A stretch of DNA of 64,000 nt. Origin: Lineus longissimus (Eukaryota > Nemertea > Pilidiophora > Heteronemertea > Lineidae). The DNA lies in assembly GCF_910592395.1 (NCBI RefSeq), contig NC_088326.1:8373001-8437000 (forward strand), given 5' to 3'. Within the stretch, counting starts at the first letter, position 1. Each line of letters starts with the position of its first letter. The notes under the pieces were generated by a model. It did not search any database. It was given only the letters and a program-made list of their open reading frames with translations, and was not told where the DNA came from. The translations under genes were made by a program, and so were the position numbers. This document shows, in pieces, positions 18,148 to 29,042 of the stretch.

Positions 18148-18582
18148 ATCATAGTCATAACTTGTTACTGTTACTCAGCCACATTCCAACAATGGACCGG
18201 TTTCTTTTGCATAGTAACTGCTTAGATAATAAAAAGACACTCAATTTGGTTAATACGAGCCAACCAGGCTTTTATCAATAATTGACCACTTGTCTATAAC
18301 AAGGCCTATTCGGTAACATCGGTAACATCGATTTCCCTTCATTGACAGTTAACCAACGAACGTTGTCAAAAAGCTATTGTATGTATAGGTGGGCGTTCCT
18401 AATGTGCTTTGGTGACCACCAATCAGAAGAAGGACCTTACATATGTATTCATCACAGCAGCGCAGCCCTAGTGGTAATGCTCGTGTAACCAATAGCATCA
18501 AAGTTAACAAGCATGGTACGTTGAATTAGGTACTTCTTAGGTTCCCGTCTGTTCCTAACGTTCTATCATGAGACAGACCTAT

Positions 18583-19259
18583 TAGAACTGTTGTGGTACA
18601 GTAGGACTGAATTACAGTACACAATTACAGTGACATTTATTTTTCGTGAGAAGTTAGTCGAATTGATTTGATCTTGAATATGTATATATTGCTTTGTTTT
18701 GTTTCATTTTAATAACACAAATCTATAATTGCACTTTACAGAATTGAATTTTTGCTTTGTTGACCAGACCCATGTATTAGCATAGCCCAAACCCCACTCC
18801 GTCACAATCGCATCTTCTTCCAATGCTGTGTACAGTGTAAAAAAGGCAAAGTTTTAAGTTTGGCAGTTGGAACTCTGTCTTTGCCCTTGCAAGATAGCAA
18901 GGTAATGTATACCAAGTTTGGTGGGATCCACTTTGTGATCTCAATTGTCCACAGTTGTAGAGAAATTAATAAACAGTATTGTGCAATGTGTCGGATCTCA
19001 ACAAAAACTGTTGAAATTTGTTCACACTATGTTGGAAGTATAGTAAAGAGTTGATGCATAAATTGTGTGTAGGACAAATTTTACTGAACTTTTCTATGGT
19101 AACTGAATGTATATTATCAATAAAGCATGAATTCTTGATATTATGTAAAGTGAATTCAATTATTATTAACAAACAATTGAATGACAGATGTGAAATGAAT
19201 ACTAGCAGGGTTAACCTGACAAACTGAGTACCTCGTGCACACTGGATGGTGGCGCCATC
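18583..19259. other. AT-rich noncoding, nothing recognised
   Basis: Lies between the ISL2EU-like element and the gypsy fragment. The coding part of the minus-strand frame crossing 18966-19418 is only its upper end. Confidence 0.4.
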
Positions 19260-19690
19260 TTCATCAAAGCAACGACTTGACACAATTGTCGAATCAGGTT
19301 GCATGCCATCGTTTGAAAACGTCATACTGTAAAAGCGTAACTCTGGCTCGCTTGATAGACACTTTCGCAAGTTAATGGTGAACCTATTTTCTAACAATGC
19401 TATCAAAACCTTGATCAAACCTTCATCATGATGTTGTTGTTCTTTACCACCTACGATTAGATCATCTGAGATGTTGGAAACTCGCTTGATACCAGCAGTG
19501 GCTCTTCAGCTTCCTGGAAGATTTCACGAGAGCTAGTGATCCAGAAGCTAAGACTTTTTGACCTATACAGACCCATGTAGTTAGCAAACGTCGTGAGGTG
19601 AGGTGAGGTGACTGCTCATCTAATTCCAATTGTAGGTAGCCCTGATGTGTGATCAATCTTCGAAAATACCGTGCAGCCATTAAGCTAATC
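19260..19690 (-). mobile_element. Ty3/gypsy retrotransposon reverse transcriptase fragment, frameshifted
   Basis: Read on the minus strand: HQGYLQLELDEQSPHLT (upstream palm), after a frameshift MGLYRSKSLSF and FQEAEEPLLV, then ISDDLIVGGKEQQHHDEGL with the DD catalytic pair. ALLENRFTINLRKC and FYSMTFSNDGM follow. This order is characteristic of gypsy RT. At least one frameshift and loss of the rest of pol make it a relic. A GAGGT microrepeat (GTGAGGTGAGGTGAGGTGA) occurs at about 19590-19610. Confidence 0.75.
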
Positions 19691-19847
19691 TGCAATGGCA
19701 TTTACCGTGGGAGTAGGATGTCTCTCCCTAATCATATACCCCGGTATGCTACTTTCATATTAACACATGCATACATCATCTGTGCTCTTTTTAGCAACAA
19801 CAACAAAAGGGGATACCCAAGTATACATGAATTAGGATGTATCTTCG

Positions 19848-20840
19848 TCTTCTTCTTCTTCTTCTTCTTCGTTCTCTCTAAGATGGTCTGGTCAGATGGT
19901 CCCGTCCTGGCGATGTACGCCGTTTTCTGCCTAGCTGGTCCTGGTCCCGGAACATCTGGTCCTTGATATTGGTTCACGATGACCAGATATATCTCCTCCC
20001 TTGGGGCTGCTAGGTCAGGGCACTTGGACAGGATGTGGCTGACAGTCATCGGTTCGGAATAGCAGGGGCATAGGTCACTCTCTCCGATTCCAAACTTGTG
20101 GACCAGATGGTGTTTTAGTCTGAAATGGCCGGTTCGGAGGTGGAATGTGATTACATGCTCTCTCCTGGTGAGGGTGTGACAGTTGTTTTGGTAATATCCT
20201 GGGTGGTTGCTTTTCCACTTGGTCTTAAAGGCTGGTTTGACTGTGGACTTGGCTTCGTCGGAGGAGAGGCTCAGGTCAGTCTGCTACTTCTTACTTACTT
20301 CCTTTGCGAGACGGTCTGCTCTTTCGTTGCCTCTATACTGTCACAATGGGCTGGTATCAATTGCAGCACGACCTTCTTGTCTTAGTTACAAAGGGTGCTC
20401 GAAACTTGTCATCAGGGGATCTAGATCCTGGCTCCTGGGGTTCTTAAGTGCTTCTAGGACGGAGAGGGCGTCTGCGAAAATGGCATTCCTTTTTTGACTT
20501 TTCTTCTCCCCTGTTCCAGTCTCTTGGCCGCTTCTTGCAGTGCTGTCGCATCCGCTCTGAAGTTGCTGGAGTATCTTCCAGTTGGTATGGCGATTTCCTC
20601 TTCCTTGGCCTTGAAATTGATGAGGATGCCAGCTCCTCCATCTTTTGTAGCTTCAGCTGCAGAACCATTGGTGTAGACATGAGTCCACGTCTTGCTTGGG
20701 TACTTGTGGTGGATGTGCCCCAGGGCTAGAGATGTCCTTGCCTCATCCGTTTGATGCTGCTTTGTAGAAGTATGATGAACATCAAACCTTTCATAGATGT
20801 CTGCATCTATCAGTCTATTGAGTTCTTTTTCAAACATTTT
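19848..20840 (-). mobile_element. Non-LTR retrotransposon 3' part with RNase H domain
   Basis: The minus strand encodes an RNase H domain: WTHVYTNGSAAEATKDGGAG, then IPTGRYSSNFRADATALQEA, and after a frameshift FADALSVLEALKN. Further down come LIPAHC and PMTVSHILSKCPDLAAPRE, a C-terminal His/Cys knuckle. The element ends in an AAG microsatellite (complement of 19848-19871). The first catalytic Asp of RNase H (YTDGS) is Asn here, and several stops and shifts are present, so it is dead. Clade within the RNase H-bearing LINEs not resolved. Confidence 0.7.
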
Positions 20841-20874
20841 TTAGTATGAAATGACAATCTACGATCATGCTGAA

Positions 20875-21424
20875 CAGCTGGGTGATTGTAGGGTCTTATC
20901 AATGTTAAGTTTGAAAGTCTTGCCCCAGATCATGATTTTCCCGATACCCTGTGTTAGCCTGGGGTTAAATTGGACAAATTTGTCCTCCACTGACATTCAA
21001 GTGCAGCAAACAGTATGGTCAGCAATGACCAAAGGACCAAGGGCTGGACTTGTTTTCAAACTGAGAAGGCAACCTGAGGAACCTAGGAGGACGAAAACAG
21101 TGTCCTCAACGTGTCTGCTATTACTATGACACAAGAAAATATCCCTAGAGGCTCTACAGGCCGGTGTCCTATCAAAAAGGTAATCCGGGCTAAATTAGTT
21201 AATATTTTTAAACCATTAGTTATACAGCTTTTGTCATTGCAGCACAGTAAAGTAGAAGCTATGAGCTTTGTGATGACACCAGTGTGACGTCCATGCAGTC
21301 ACGCATGACTGAGAAACATGGTATTTAAAATTACAGGCAGAAATGAACTCGTTCCAGGTTGGGAAATTCCATGAAGTTGTCGTCACACATGGTTCATTGT
21401 CAATGGTTCATTAATTTAAGAACT
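20875..21424. other. Noncoding, nothing recognised
   Basis: No supported coding frame. The 92-codon plus frame at 20851-21129 has no domain content. Confidence 0.35.
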
Positions 21425-21600
21425 CAAGTTCAAGGTCTAGCAGAAGTAAGAGCTCGTATAATTCGGGAGGTCGATTGATGAGTTGAGGGGAAAATCCAGA
21501 GATGGTGACACGGGCTGTTCAGTATATTGTGTCGACGTTGTCAAATGCATCTAAAGAGGAGGGGGTCACTTGGAGGGTGTCGGGGCTCAAATTATAATAA
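21425..21600 (+). mobile_element. Mariner-like transposase 3' fragment, copy 2 (degenerate)
   Basis: Inverted and decayed counterpart of the 22227-22402 segment. Shared blocks include GAGCTCG.ATAATTCGGGAGG and GGAGGGTGTCGGGGCT. Several in-frame stops. Confidence 0.6.
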
Positions 21601-21849
21601 TGTGGAATTCATGTGAAATACAATTTATATGAAAGAAAGTGATGTGTTGTTGATCATTAAGCATGCTTTCATTCTCAGCTACGTAATGTGGCTTCATGTC
21701 AAGATTTAATTTCCCTACTTGGAACAAGGTGATTTCTGCATGTCTTTTTCAAGATCCTGGTGCTCAGTCATGCATAACAGCGAAGTAAAGGGTGTTCCAA
21801 ACCAGTTTTCTCACCAACTGTTTAAAGCCTGAAAATTTTTTTAAAAATC

Positions 21850-22130
21850 CGAATCCGATTAACATGATCTTGTTTTATTCATCATCAAAATCGATTTCAT
21901 CATCAGAAAAACAAGCTCATCATCATCATCTTCTACTAGCTCCTCATCTACTGAAGGCTGGATCACTGGATCGTCATTCCCGTCAGGAAGTAGCCCACTC
22001 AACCTCCATCTACTCTGGATAACTGGGACAGCCACTCTGTCCCAAGCGAGGCTGATCATGCGGACAACTTCCTGACGGGAAATTGGATCACAGTGACCAT
22101 CGTCTTCGGTATTATCCATCCTGATGTTTT
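21850..22130 (-). mobile_element. pogo/Tigger-like transposase C-terminal fragment
   Basis: The minus strand encodes RQEVVRMISLAWDRV and PVIQSRWRLSGLLPD followed by a long Asp/Glu tail (VDEELVEDDDDE). A terminal I..AW..V....I...WR..GI pattern with an acidic tail is typical of pogo/Tigger transposases. The DDE core is not present. Confidence 0.55.
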
Positions 22131-22226
22131 GCCAGATTATGTGGGCACAAAAGCAATCGTTTTTAAATAACCAATAACAGCTTACCCTCGTTCAGATACA
22201 TTTTATTCCCTGATGAATACAGAATT

Positions 22227-22560
22227 TTACTGATTAAGCCCCGACACCCTCCACGTGACCTCCTCCTCTTTCGATTCACAACGTCGTCGCATGTCCTGCA
22301 TAGCTCGTTGCCTCATCTCCGGGTCGTTCCTCAAAGCTTCAACCTCCCGAATGATGCGAGCTCTGACGTCAGCTAGGTCCTGCACTGGAGTCTCGTAAAC
22401 CTTATTCATCAGGTGCCCCCTTGAGAAAATAATCGCAGGGGGTCAAATCTGGTGACCTTGGGGGCCATTTCACTGGCCTGTTCAGTGCAATCACTCGGTC
22501 TCCCAACAAGGCTGCCAATGTATCCTGAACTGCGCGAAGACGATGTTGATTGTGCATCGA
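22227..22560 (-). mobile_element. Mariner/Tc1-like transposase C-terminal fragment, frameshifted
   Basis: The minus strand reads VKWPPRSPDLTPCDYFL, carrying the second-last catalytic region with PDLTPCD. After a frameshift (two frames overlap at 22402-22409) it continues MNKVYETPVQDLADVRARII and REVEALRNDPEMRQRAM, then GGHVEGVGA and a stop. This is the C-terminal third of an IS630/mariner-type transposase. The N-terminal DNA-binding and first Asp are absent. A further tail copy (GGCCACGTGGAGGGTGTCGG) in plus orientation sits at about 22570-22590. Confidence 0.7.
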
Positions 22561-22769
22561 GAGAGAAGAAGGCCACGTGGAGGGTGTCGGGTGATCTCCA
22601 AGCAGGTGAACGGCGAATGAAAAAAACAGGCTCATTTTTTGAGAGGTTGGAAATGACATCATCTGATCTACGTCAAACTCGAGTATTCTTACTCAGGGGG
22701 AGAGTTCTTGAAGATATTGTTGCAACCGTCTGTCCTGTCATCACTTCCGTCCTGCAGTGAAAGTTTTCA

Positions 22770-23510
22770 TAACCAAATAACACCTGAAATTTAAAAAAAG
22801 AATTCGACTGAAATATATCTGACTCGCTTCAAAAGAATTGAAAAACGTCGTACACCTTTAGGGTTACGGGATTCACAAAAAGTTTTTCGCGCCTTCAAGA
22901 GTTGGTTGGCCAGAGCTAAATATAGTCAAAATCCTTGTTTGTCTCATCAGAGTTGAAAAGAATTGAGAAACGTGGTACACTCATAGAAAACTAAAACGGG
23001 GGCACGGCCTACTGACCGCAGAATATTCCAAAATATATCTTATCGGGATTTTCGACAAGGGTACGAGGGATCACAATTTGCCTTTTGGTACATTGACGTT
23101 TTGCTGTTGTGACTAGTCTTCATCTCTCCGATTAGACGCATTAAGAAACATTGTTCGCCCCAGCGATCCCCTTTAGCAACGATCCCTTTAGTAGGTTCAA
23201 ATAAGAAATCCGTGACCGGTCAGAGTCGCCGACGAATCAGCACGAGATGATTTTCTACGGCCTGAAAGATCGAGGCCGCAATCTTTCTCAAAGTAAACTG
23301 TGCATTGTTATCAGGTGAGGCGAGTACGGTATTATCTTACAAAAGTTATTTGGTGTACTGTCCTTGTTTTTCCGATGACTTGTCTGCCGGATAAGACATC
23401 TACATCTCGAGCTGATAAAGGACCACAAATACGGACAAGAGTGTACCGACTTTTTGAATGACGTCATAGCCAAAGGTAACGCCGAAAAGTCTCAAAAGTC
23501 TCACAGTCTC
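22770..23510. other. Noncoding with a short direct repeat
   Basis: AAAAGAATTGAAAAACGTCG at about 22832 recurs as AAAAGAATTGAGAAACGTGG at about 22954, each followed by TACAC. This may be the left end of the Harbinger relic but no inverted partner was found on the right. Confidence 0.35.
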
Positions 23511-23515
23511 AACAG

Positions 23516-23606
23516 ATACCTACTGCAGGGGCCAGATCTCATGAACAGCCTTACTGAAATTCTGACAAGATATAGAATGGAGCCAGTTGCAGTGACCTGC
23601 GATATA
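23516..23606 (+). mobile_element. BEL/Pao reverse transcriptase scrap 2
   Basis: Plus strand encodes LLQGPDLMNSLTEILTRYRM then EPVAVTCDI, the start of the BEL/Pao RT palm (GPDL.N.L...L..R..P.A...DI). The match stops abruptly. It comes from an earlier RT region than the 13605-13855 fragment and has opposite orientation. Confidence 0.65.
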
Positions 23607-23667
23607 TATCGGCCTGTTTTTACCTTCGTCCTGGATCGGGGAACCAGCGTGATTAACTGAGGTTCAT

Positions 23668-24454
23668 ATGGTGGGAAGACGGACAGCTTCACAAGAGGAT
23701 AAAAACTTTCTTGCACATGCTAGCCTCTGGAGACTTCCACAAACAAGTTGCGTAAGCTGTAGGGTATACCAAGCCCACATCAATACTGCATGAAACAGAA
23801 GTATCTGACTTTTCCTTGATATAGTTGGCCGGCATATTTCATTCCCAGAGGAGGAGTAATTCGAACACTTGGCCCAGGCTTTGGTGGACATCAATGGAGT
23901 GGAGAGGCAAGTTATTCTTTTTATAGATGGGGTCATCATTAAAGTTCAGAGGCCTGACCATGCTGGGGATGCAGACTATTGTGGACGCCCAGGAAAGTGT
24001 TGCGATTCGATAATGTGCACTTTATCGTGGATCGATTTGGTAGGGTTCGACACATCATTAGTGGAATACCAGGGTCGGCTCATGATAAGACTGCTGCTGA
24101 GTGGTCTCAAGAACTTTCCAATTTCCTTGATAGACTGCCAGAGGAATATGCTATGCTTGGGGATGCTGCTTACAGGGACCTCCACAGATCTGTCCTCATT
24201 CCGTTGATCAGTGGTCCCGCAACCTTAACCAGGACCAGTTGGATTTCAATAACCAATGCACAAGACATCGTTAGTTCGTGGAAAGATCTGTCGGCTGCGC
24301 GGAACAAAAATTGAGGATACACCAATTAAAGAAAAACCGATATCCTGTGAAAGATGGTCCTTTAGTCGCATCAAAGTGCACTGTGGCAAGATGTGTCCTG
24401 CATAATGTTTACACAAACTTTTTGATGAAACAAATCGATGAGAATTACCAGTAA
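23668..24454 (+). pseudogene. PIF/Harbinger transposase relic
   Basis: Fragments in order on the plus strand: LLASGDFHKQVA (N-terminal helix region), LFIDGVIIKVQRPDHAGDA and YCGRPGK with the first Asp, then after a frameshift VHFIVDRFGRVRHIISGIPG, SAHDKTAAEW and LPEEYAMLGDAAYRDLH with the second Asp. FVERSVGCAEQKLRI with the Glu follows a premature TAG at 24272-24274, and the frame ends TNFLMKQIDENYQ at 24454. All three catalytic positions are recognisable, but frameshifts near 23700-24000 and the stop kill it. It converges with the Myb-like ORF at 24484-25079. Confidence 0.75.
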
Positions 24455-24483
24455 CTGTTGAAACAAAATGAGAAACAAACTTT

Positions 24484-25079
24484 TCAAACTGCAAATACTC
24501 CCGCCGTTAAGCTTTTATTCTTCCTGAGGGAAATGGTGACAAAGGCCCTGACGAATAGATGGTGCAGGGGATGGGGTAGACCGAAACAAAGGAAGTTATC
24601 CTGACATATCCTCATGACGCTATCAGTCTCATCATCTGAAGGTGTTTGGGGCCTGCAGCATGTGAAGCTGGCCGCAGGCCCAGGCCTTCGAACTCCAGTT
24701 GCAGTCACCACAACAGCTGGCGTAGCGGAACCTCCTTTAGGATAATGAAGTCTATGGTACATATCATATTGATCGAATAACTTACGAGAGTCTTTCAGTT
24801 TCAGCCCGTGACTGAGGTCATCAGTTCCTATTCCAGATGCCCCCTCATTCATAAGAAGTTTTCTGTACTCTTTCCAAGATTTCTGCGCATGCCCTCAACA
24901 GTCTTCCCCGCTGGGGCTCCAAATGCATCGGCCGCTGATGCAAAGAATTCATTCAGCAGTAGGCTCCGCTTAGCCCTAAGGAATCTCTCATGATTGTCAA
25001 CAAGATACTGCAATACATCCAACCTTCTCGCTATACTCCAGGTGAATCTTTTGACTTGCTTTTGCCCTTTTCCTTCCAT
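24484..25079 (-). pseudogene. Harbinger Myb/SANT-like second protein, frameshifted
   Basis: Starts ATG 25079 with MEGKGQKQVKRFTWSIARRL, then DVLQYLVDNHERFLRAKRS and FASAADAFGAPAGKTVEG. A one-base shift near 24890 is needed to continue as AQKSWKEYRKLLMNEGAS, DSRKLFDQYDMYHRL and a polar tail to 24484. Spaced Trp residues (FTW, SW) in three helices fit the Myb/SANT (trihelix) protein that Harbinger transposons need for nuclear import and end binding. Convergent order with the transposase supports one element of about 1.5 kb or more. Confidence 0.65.
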
Positions 25080-25185
25080 GTTTTGGGTTGTCAGCTCAGC
25101 TCATCAATACATGTGATACTAGTATACATCAATCACCTTCGACTTGGATAATAGACGTAATTTGATCATAATTGATCTAACTGGT

Positions 25186-25383
25186 CATTTAGACGGCAGG
25201 CGAAAAAAACACATTCGGATCAGATCCGGATGCGATCCGATCGAACCACAATCAGGTCTCACAAATTGCACGGATTGAACCACCACATTGATCCAGATCA
25301 TTTTGCAATTAGACGAGAACAATTTTAACCACATTCGGATTCAATCAGATCGCATGTGGCTTTTTCCTGTCGTCTAAACGGCC
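25186..25383. repeat. MITE with TTTAGACG termini
   Basis: Left end CATTTAGACGGCAGGCGAAA and right end the complement, CCTGTCGTCTAAACGGCC, are inverted, with further inverted blocks CACATTCGGAT and GATCGCATGTGG. About 200 bp, no coding frame. Confidence 0.65.
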
Positions 25384-26500
25384 CTGTAGCAGGATAATGA
25401 TGACTCAATAGTACCGATAATTGACTGAGACCTGTCTTGTGTTCAGTATTTGCTGTTTCTGAGCCGTTGTACATGTACATGTATGACTGCACGATGACAG
25501 ATGATGAAGATGGTGAAGGTGGTAATGCTGACATCGATTTCCATCCCGAGCCCAAGGCAACATCTCCATGCCTATTCATCTGCTAAATAGATTCGATATA
25601 TAGATGATTAGGCCTGCATCCAGACCCACCTTTTAGGCCCTGTGTATGCGAGGATCCCGGACACCGTCACAAAACGCACCGATATCGAATCCATCCACGG
25701 ACATTTTGCGATTGGTTAGAAAATGAAGATGACCTCAGAAATACGTATGAGGAGCTCCCAACCTTGAATGGGCGACACGCTGATGCAGACGGACCAGTCA
25801 TTCAGGAATTACAAGTATCGTCAGGGAAAACACAATGTTTTCTGTTTTATCAATATGAAAATGACATGACTTCTTGATTGTATAAAGTGGCTCACAACAA
25901 TCCCCTGTCATTGCTGTCCAATGGTCATGAATAGGGGATTGCCCATGTATTTCCTACCAACCACTTCCTTCTGATCTCAGCCTAGTTTTGGGTGAAAACA
26001 TGAACAATTTGGATGTCATAAAACTCCATATAAAGTCGCAGCTTCGCTTCATGCATGCCCTGGTCTATTATGTCACCCAAAATGCATACCCACTTTTAAA
26101 GAAACAAGAAAGACATTGTACATGTACCTGGTTAATGGTTTTATGATGTTGGCTCTTCGTCAAAAAATGCAAATTCTCATCGCCATTAACCTGATGGTCT
26201 TCCACCCAATTGTCACATTGTTTCAAGATCCCTTGTAGTCATAGGCATAGACAATTTTGAAAAATGGAGTTCACTTCGACGCATCGAAAGCTTCTCTTTA
26301 GCTGGCTGGGTTTGCATAGGACTTGGTTAGAGGGAGGTTGTCCTGGGAGTGCAAGCGGGGAGAAAACACCTTTGTAAATAAAGAGTTCAGCTCAAAAGGG
26401 ACATTTTCACTTGACGGGGGGAAGTTGTCCTAGAACCCCTCTGGATACTAGCATAATGAAAGCCTTTAATTGTCAACTACGTGCCATCTGGAAAGCCTGA
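25384..26500. other. Noncoding, nothing recognised
   Basis: No coding frame with support; no repeat structure noticed apart from ACATGTACATGTA at about 25471-25483. Confidence 0.35.
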
Positions 26501-26639
26501 AAAATCCGTCATACCGAGGATGATTGGGAAAGTCCCCAAATCGAACTTCGCGATGTCGTGAAAATGATCAGCTTGGGAGAGGATCAGTGCTGATGCTGTG
26601 CGCACTTTTGGAGCTCGAGATAACCATCTGCTCAATTAT

Positions 26640-26810
26640 TGTCGACAATGAAGGTCAACAAGAAGAACTTGGACAATTAGCTGAAATTGAACAAAGTGAC
26701 AAGGAAGATGATTGACAGTTTTTAGATGAAGAGCCAGATTATCAAGAAGAAACAAAATTGTTCTTTGCTTCATCAGATCAAATGTATCTATATCCCGGTG
26801 AAAGGAATGG
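26640..26810 (+). pseudogene. Possible exon or exon remnant, acidic peptide
   Basis: One frame encodes VDNEGQQEELGQLAEIEQSD, KEDD, a TGA stop, then QFLDEEPDYQEETKLFFASS and DQMYLYPGERNG. It ends at a strong donor (AATG|GTAAGTTG at 26810). Composition looks coding, but no good acceptor is visible and the stop breaks the frame unless the exon starts after it (CAG at 26715-26717). No family recognised. Confidence 0.3.
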
Positions 26811-29042
26811 TAAGTTGCCATTGAAATAATGCATCTGCCTTCCCTTTATTTACGCGGCAAAATTTCATCCGTCGTTAGCATTCAACAGTTGCAACGCACT
26901 ACCCATTTCTAAGGGCAGCTTTGCGTTTCGAGAGGTCATTGATAGTCCACTAGCCCAATGTTCTGAAGCTTTGACAACACATGTACAATGGCTAATATTT
27001 ATAAAGACTAGTAAATGCTTTTACTACAGTTTTCTACAGAGGTGACTAAAGCATGTACTAGTATTTCATAAATATCAGCCAATGTAATGTTTCAACATTG
27101 TTCGCAAACGCCAGGTAACCTTTGGATCCAGGACTGACATAATTACTGAGTATCCCGTAACGCGCAGGTCGCTTAATAGTTCGGGTCATCAATGTCTATT
27201 GTCGGAGTAAAATGGACATCATCGCTATTGTTAGAGTAAAATTTTACAACTTCGCTGGACTCAGAAAATATTTAAAATCAGGCCTGTCTGAGACGGCGAG
27301 CTCTGCGAGAAAATACTGTATATTGCGAGTCCAATGTCAAACTATCTTCGCGGAATTTGAAAATTCCACACCTGAACTTGGCTTTCTCAAAAATGCCTGT
27401 CCTGTCATCTGTGGTAAAAAAAACCGGCCATCGAGACGTATACACCTCACATTCTATTACCACGAGCGATTGCCAACTCGCGATTGCCAACATGGCAATG
27501 TCGATGCTCGGATAGACCAAATAAAATCATGCAATATTCTAACCCTTTCCGACTTTTTAATACACCGTCACTAAATATCAAATAATACATATGCGTTACA
27601 CTAAAAATTGTAAGAGACACAACTGTCGCAATTTCTTAAGAAAAGTCTAATTAGTCGGTATGGCAAGTGAGCCTATCACGAAGTCAAAATGTCATCAATT
27701 GTAACTGCACATGTGCGACCGACTCTCATAAAAAAACAGCCCGCAAGAAATTGTTTACGGTCACGTAGGAATAACGACACCATTAAACAGAGTGCTATTA
27801 ATTACAATTTGAAACAGTTATCACTATTCAGGTATTTAGCACAACGCTATATAATTATCATATATCGGGTGGATAAAAAACGAGAGTTTTTCAAGAGCTC
27901 AAATGCCTTTATTTTCACAGTGATGAAACAGTTGTAAACTGTTTAAAACCCGTGTGCAAACAACATGTCCCTACAGGCAATACGCACTGAAATCAGTTTA
28001 AAATACTCACTAACATTGGCAGAGAATACTTTTTAGTGTCTAGAATTAAAGTTCAAACTCAAGAATTGAACGAACTAACCTGCCCTTTGAATATGGTCTT
28101 ACCCTAGTTTTTTTCCGTTTTTTTTTTCTTTTACTCTTTATGGACGAAAAAACATACATATATATATACATGTTTTCCATGGTTGCTCCTTCAGGAATGT
28201 TAACATACAGTTCTTACCTTTGGCGTCTACCTACCATTAAGATAGATCACGAATAGAATTTATCCTTTGATCACTGAAGAGTATATAGCGAAGTTGGTTA
28301 TGTCCAATCTCCTTATTGCACCAGATGTAAGATTTATTTTACATTCTTCCTCAACGTATGACATGTAGGAGCACAATGTGACTCCTCCTCAACTACGGTA
28401 CGCAGACTTTTTTCAGATTGAAGTGCTTCTTCTTCTTTCGTCCAAGGACTTGCCTCAATTTTTCGTTTTAAATCGATCCGCTTCACTGCACTTTTTTCAG
28501 ATAGTCCCCGATAATCCTTTTCGATATAAGGAGTCCCAGATCGAGTAGTCTATCGAGTAACAATAAATAATTGACTTATCTCTATCACTAAGAGCAGGTA
28601 TCCATTAATTACTCCCAAACATTTGACTGAAGAAGTACATAAAACCATTGATAAATAATTAATGAACCAGCACACTATCAACCCAGACAGTCATTAAAAT
28701 TGATTCTGGGTGACAAGTAACAAAAGATCATCGCAAAGACAATGGGACCGATTCCGTCGGAAATGATATTGACGAGTACTTTTTTATAATAAAGCTCTAC
28801 ATGAATAACCTAAGATACACTAATATCAATGGCCACACGAGGGCAACTTTTCAATGATTTCCGTTTGACGAGCATTTGAATAATTGTACTTTAAAAAGCG
28901 GTACGTTTTTTTAGATCAACCGATATATTCGCTGCTATACTGATCTAATGGCCACACAAAATGTTATGAACACAATCACAACGCGTACATACTCATAAGT
29001 ATTACACTGCTAAGTTCAAAGTACACACTGACCTCACCAACA
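26811..29042. other. Noncoding, includes 3' flank of the 679-codon gene
   Basis: AT-rich, without a supported coding frame. A lone unit fragment of the 14 kb satellite lies at 27315-27367. Downstream (minus direction) of the stop at 29043, TTTATT at about 28332 would give a minus-strand AATAAA poly(A) signal. Confidence 0.4.
27315..27367 (+). repeat. Solitary satellite unit fragment
   Basis: CTGTATATTGCGAGTCCAAT then GTCAAACTATCTTCGCGGAA matches the 13.9-15.8 kb satellite unit in the same orientation, 11.5 kb away from the array. Confidence 0.7.

Larger units (their letters stand above)
16779..18580 (+). mobile_element. ISL2EU/Harbinger-type DNA transposon, internally deleted
   Basis: Terminal inverted repeats of about 43 bp begin AGGTCTGTCTCATAACAGAA on the left and end with the complement ACAGACCT on the right; a few mismatches. 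AT stands immediately outside both ends (16777-16778, 18581-18582), the 2 bp target duplication I associate with ISL2EU elements. Inside are a proline-rich and DDE-transposase reading frame on the plus strand and a basic ORF on the minus strand. Confidence 0.75.

Noticed and set aside
19649-20729. Several plus-strand frames over the LINE RNase H region
   Set aside because: They are shadows; motif content lies on the minus strand.
25325-25579. 84-codon minus frame
   Set aside because: Its C-terminal part is made of the MITE at 25186-25383.
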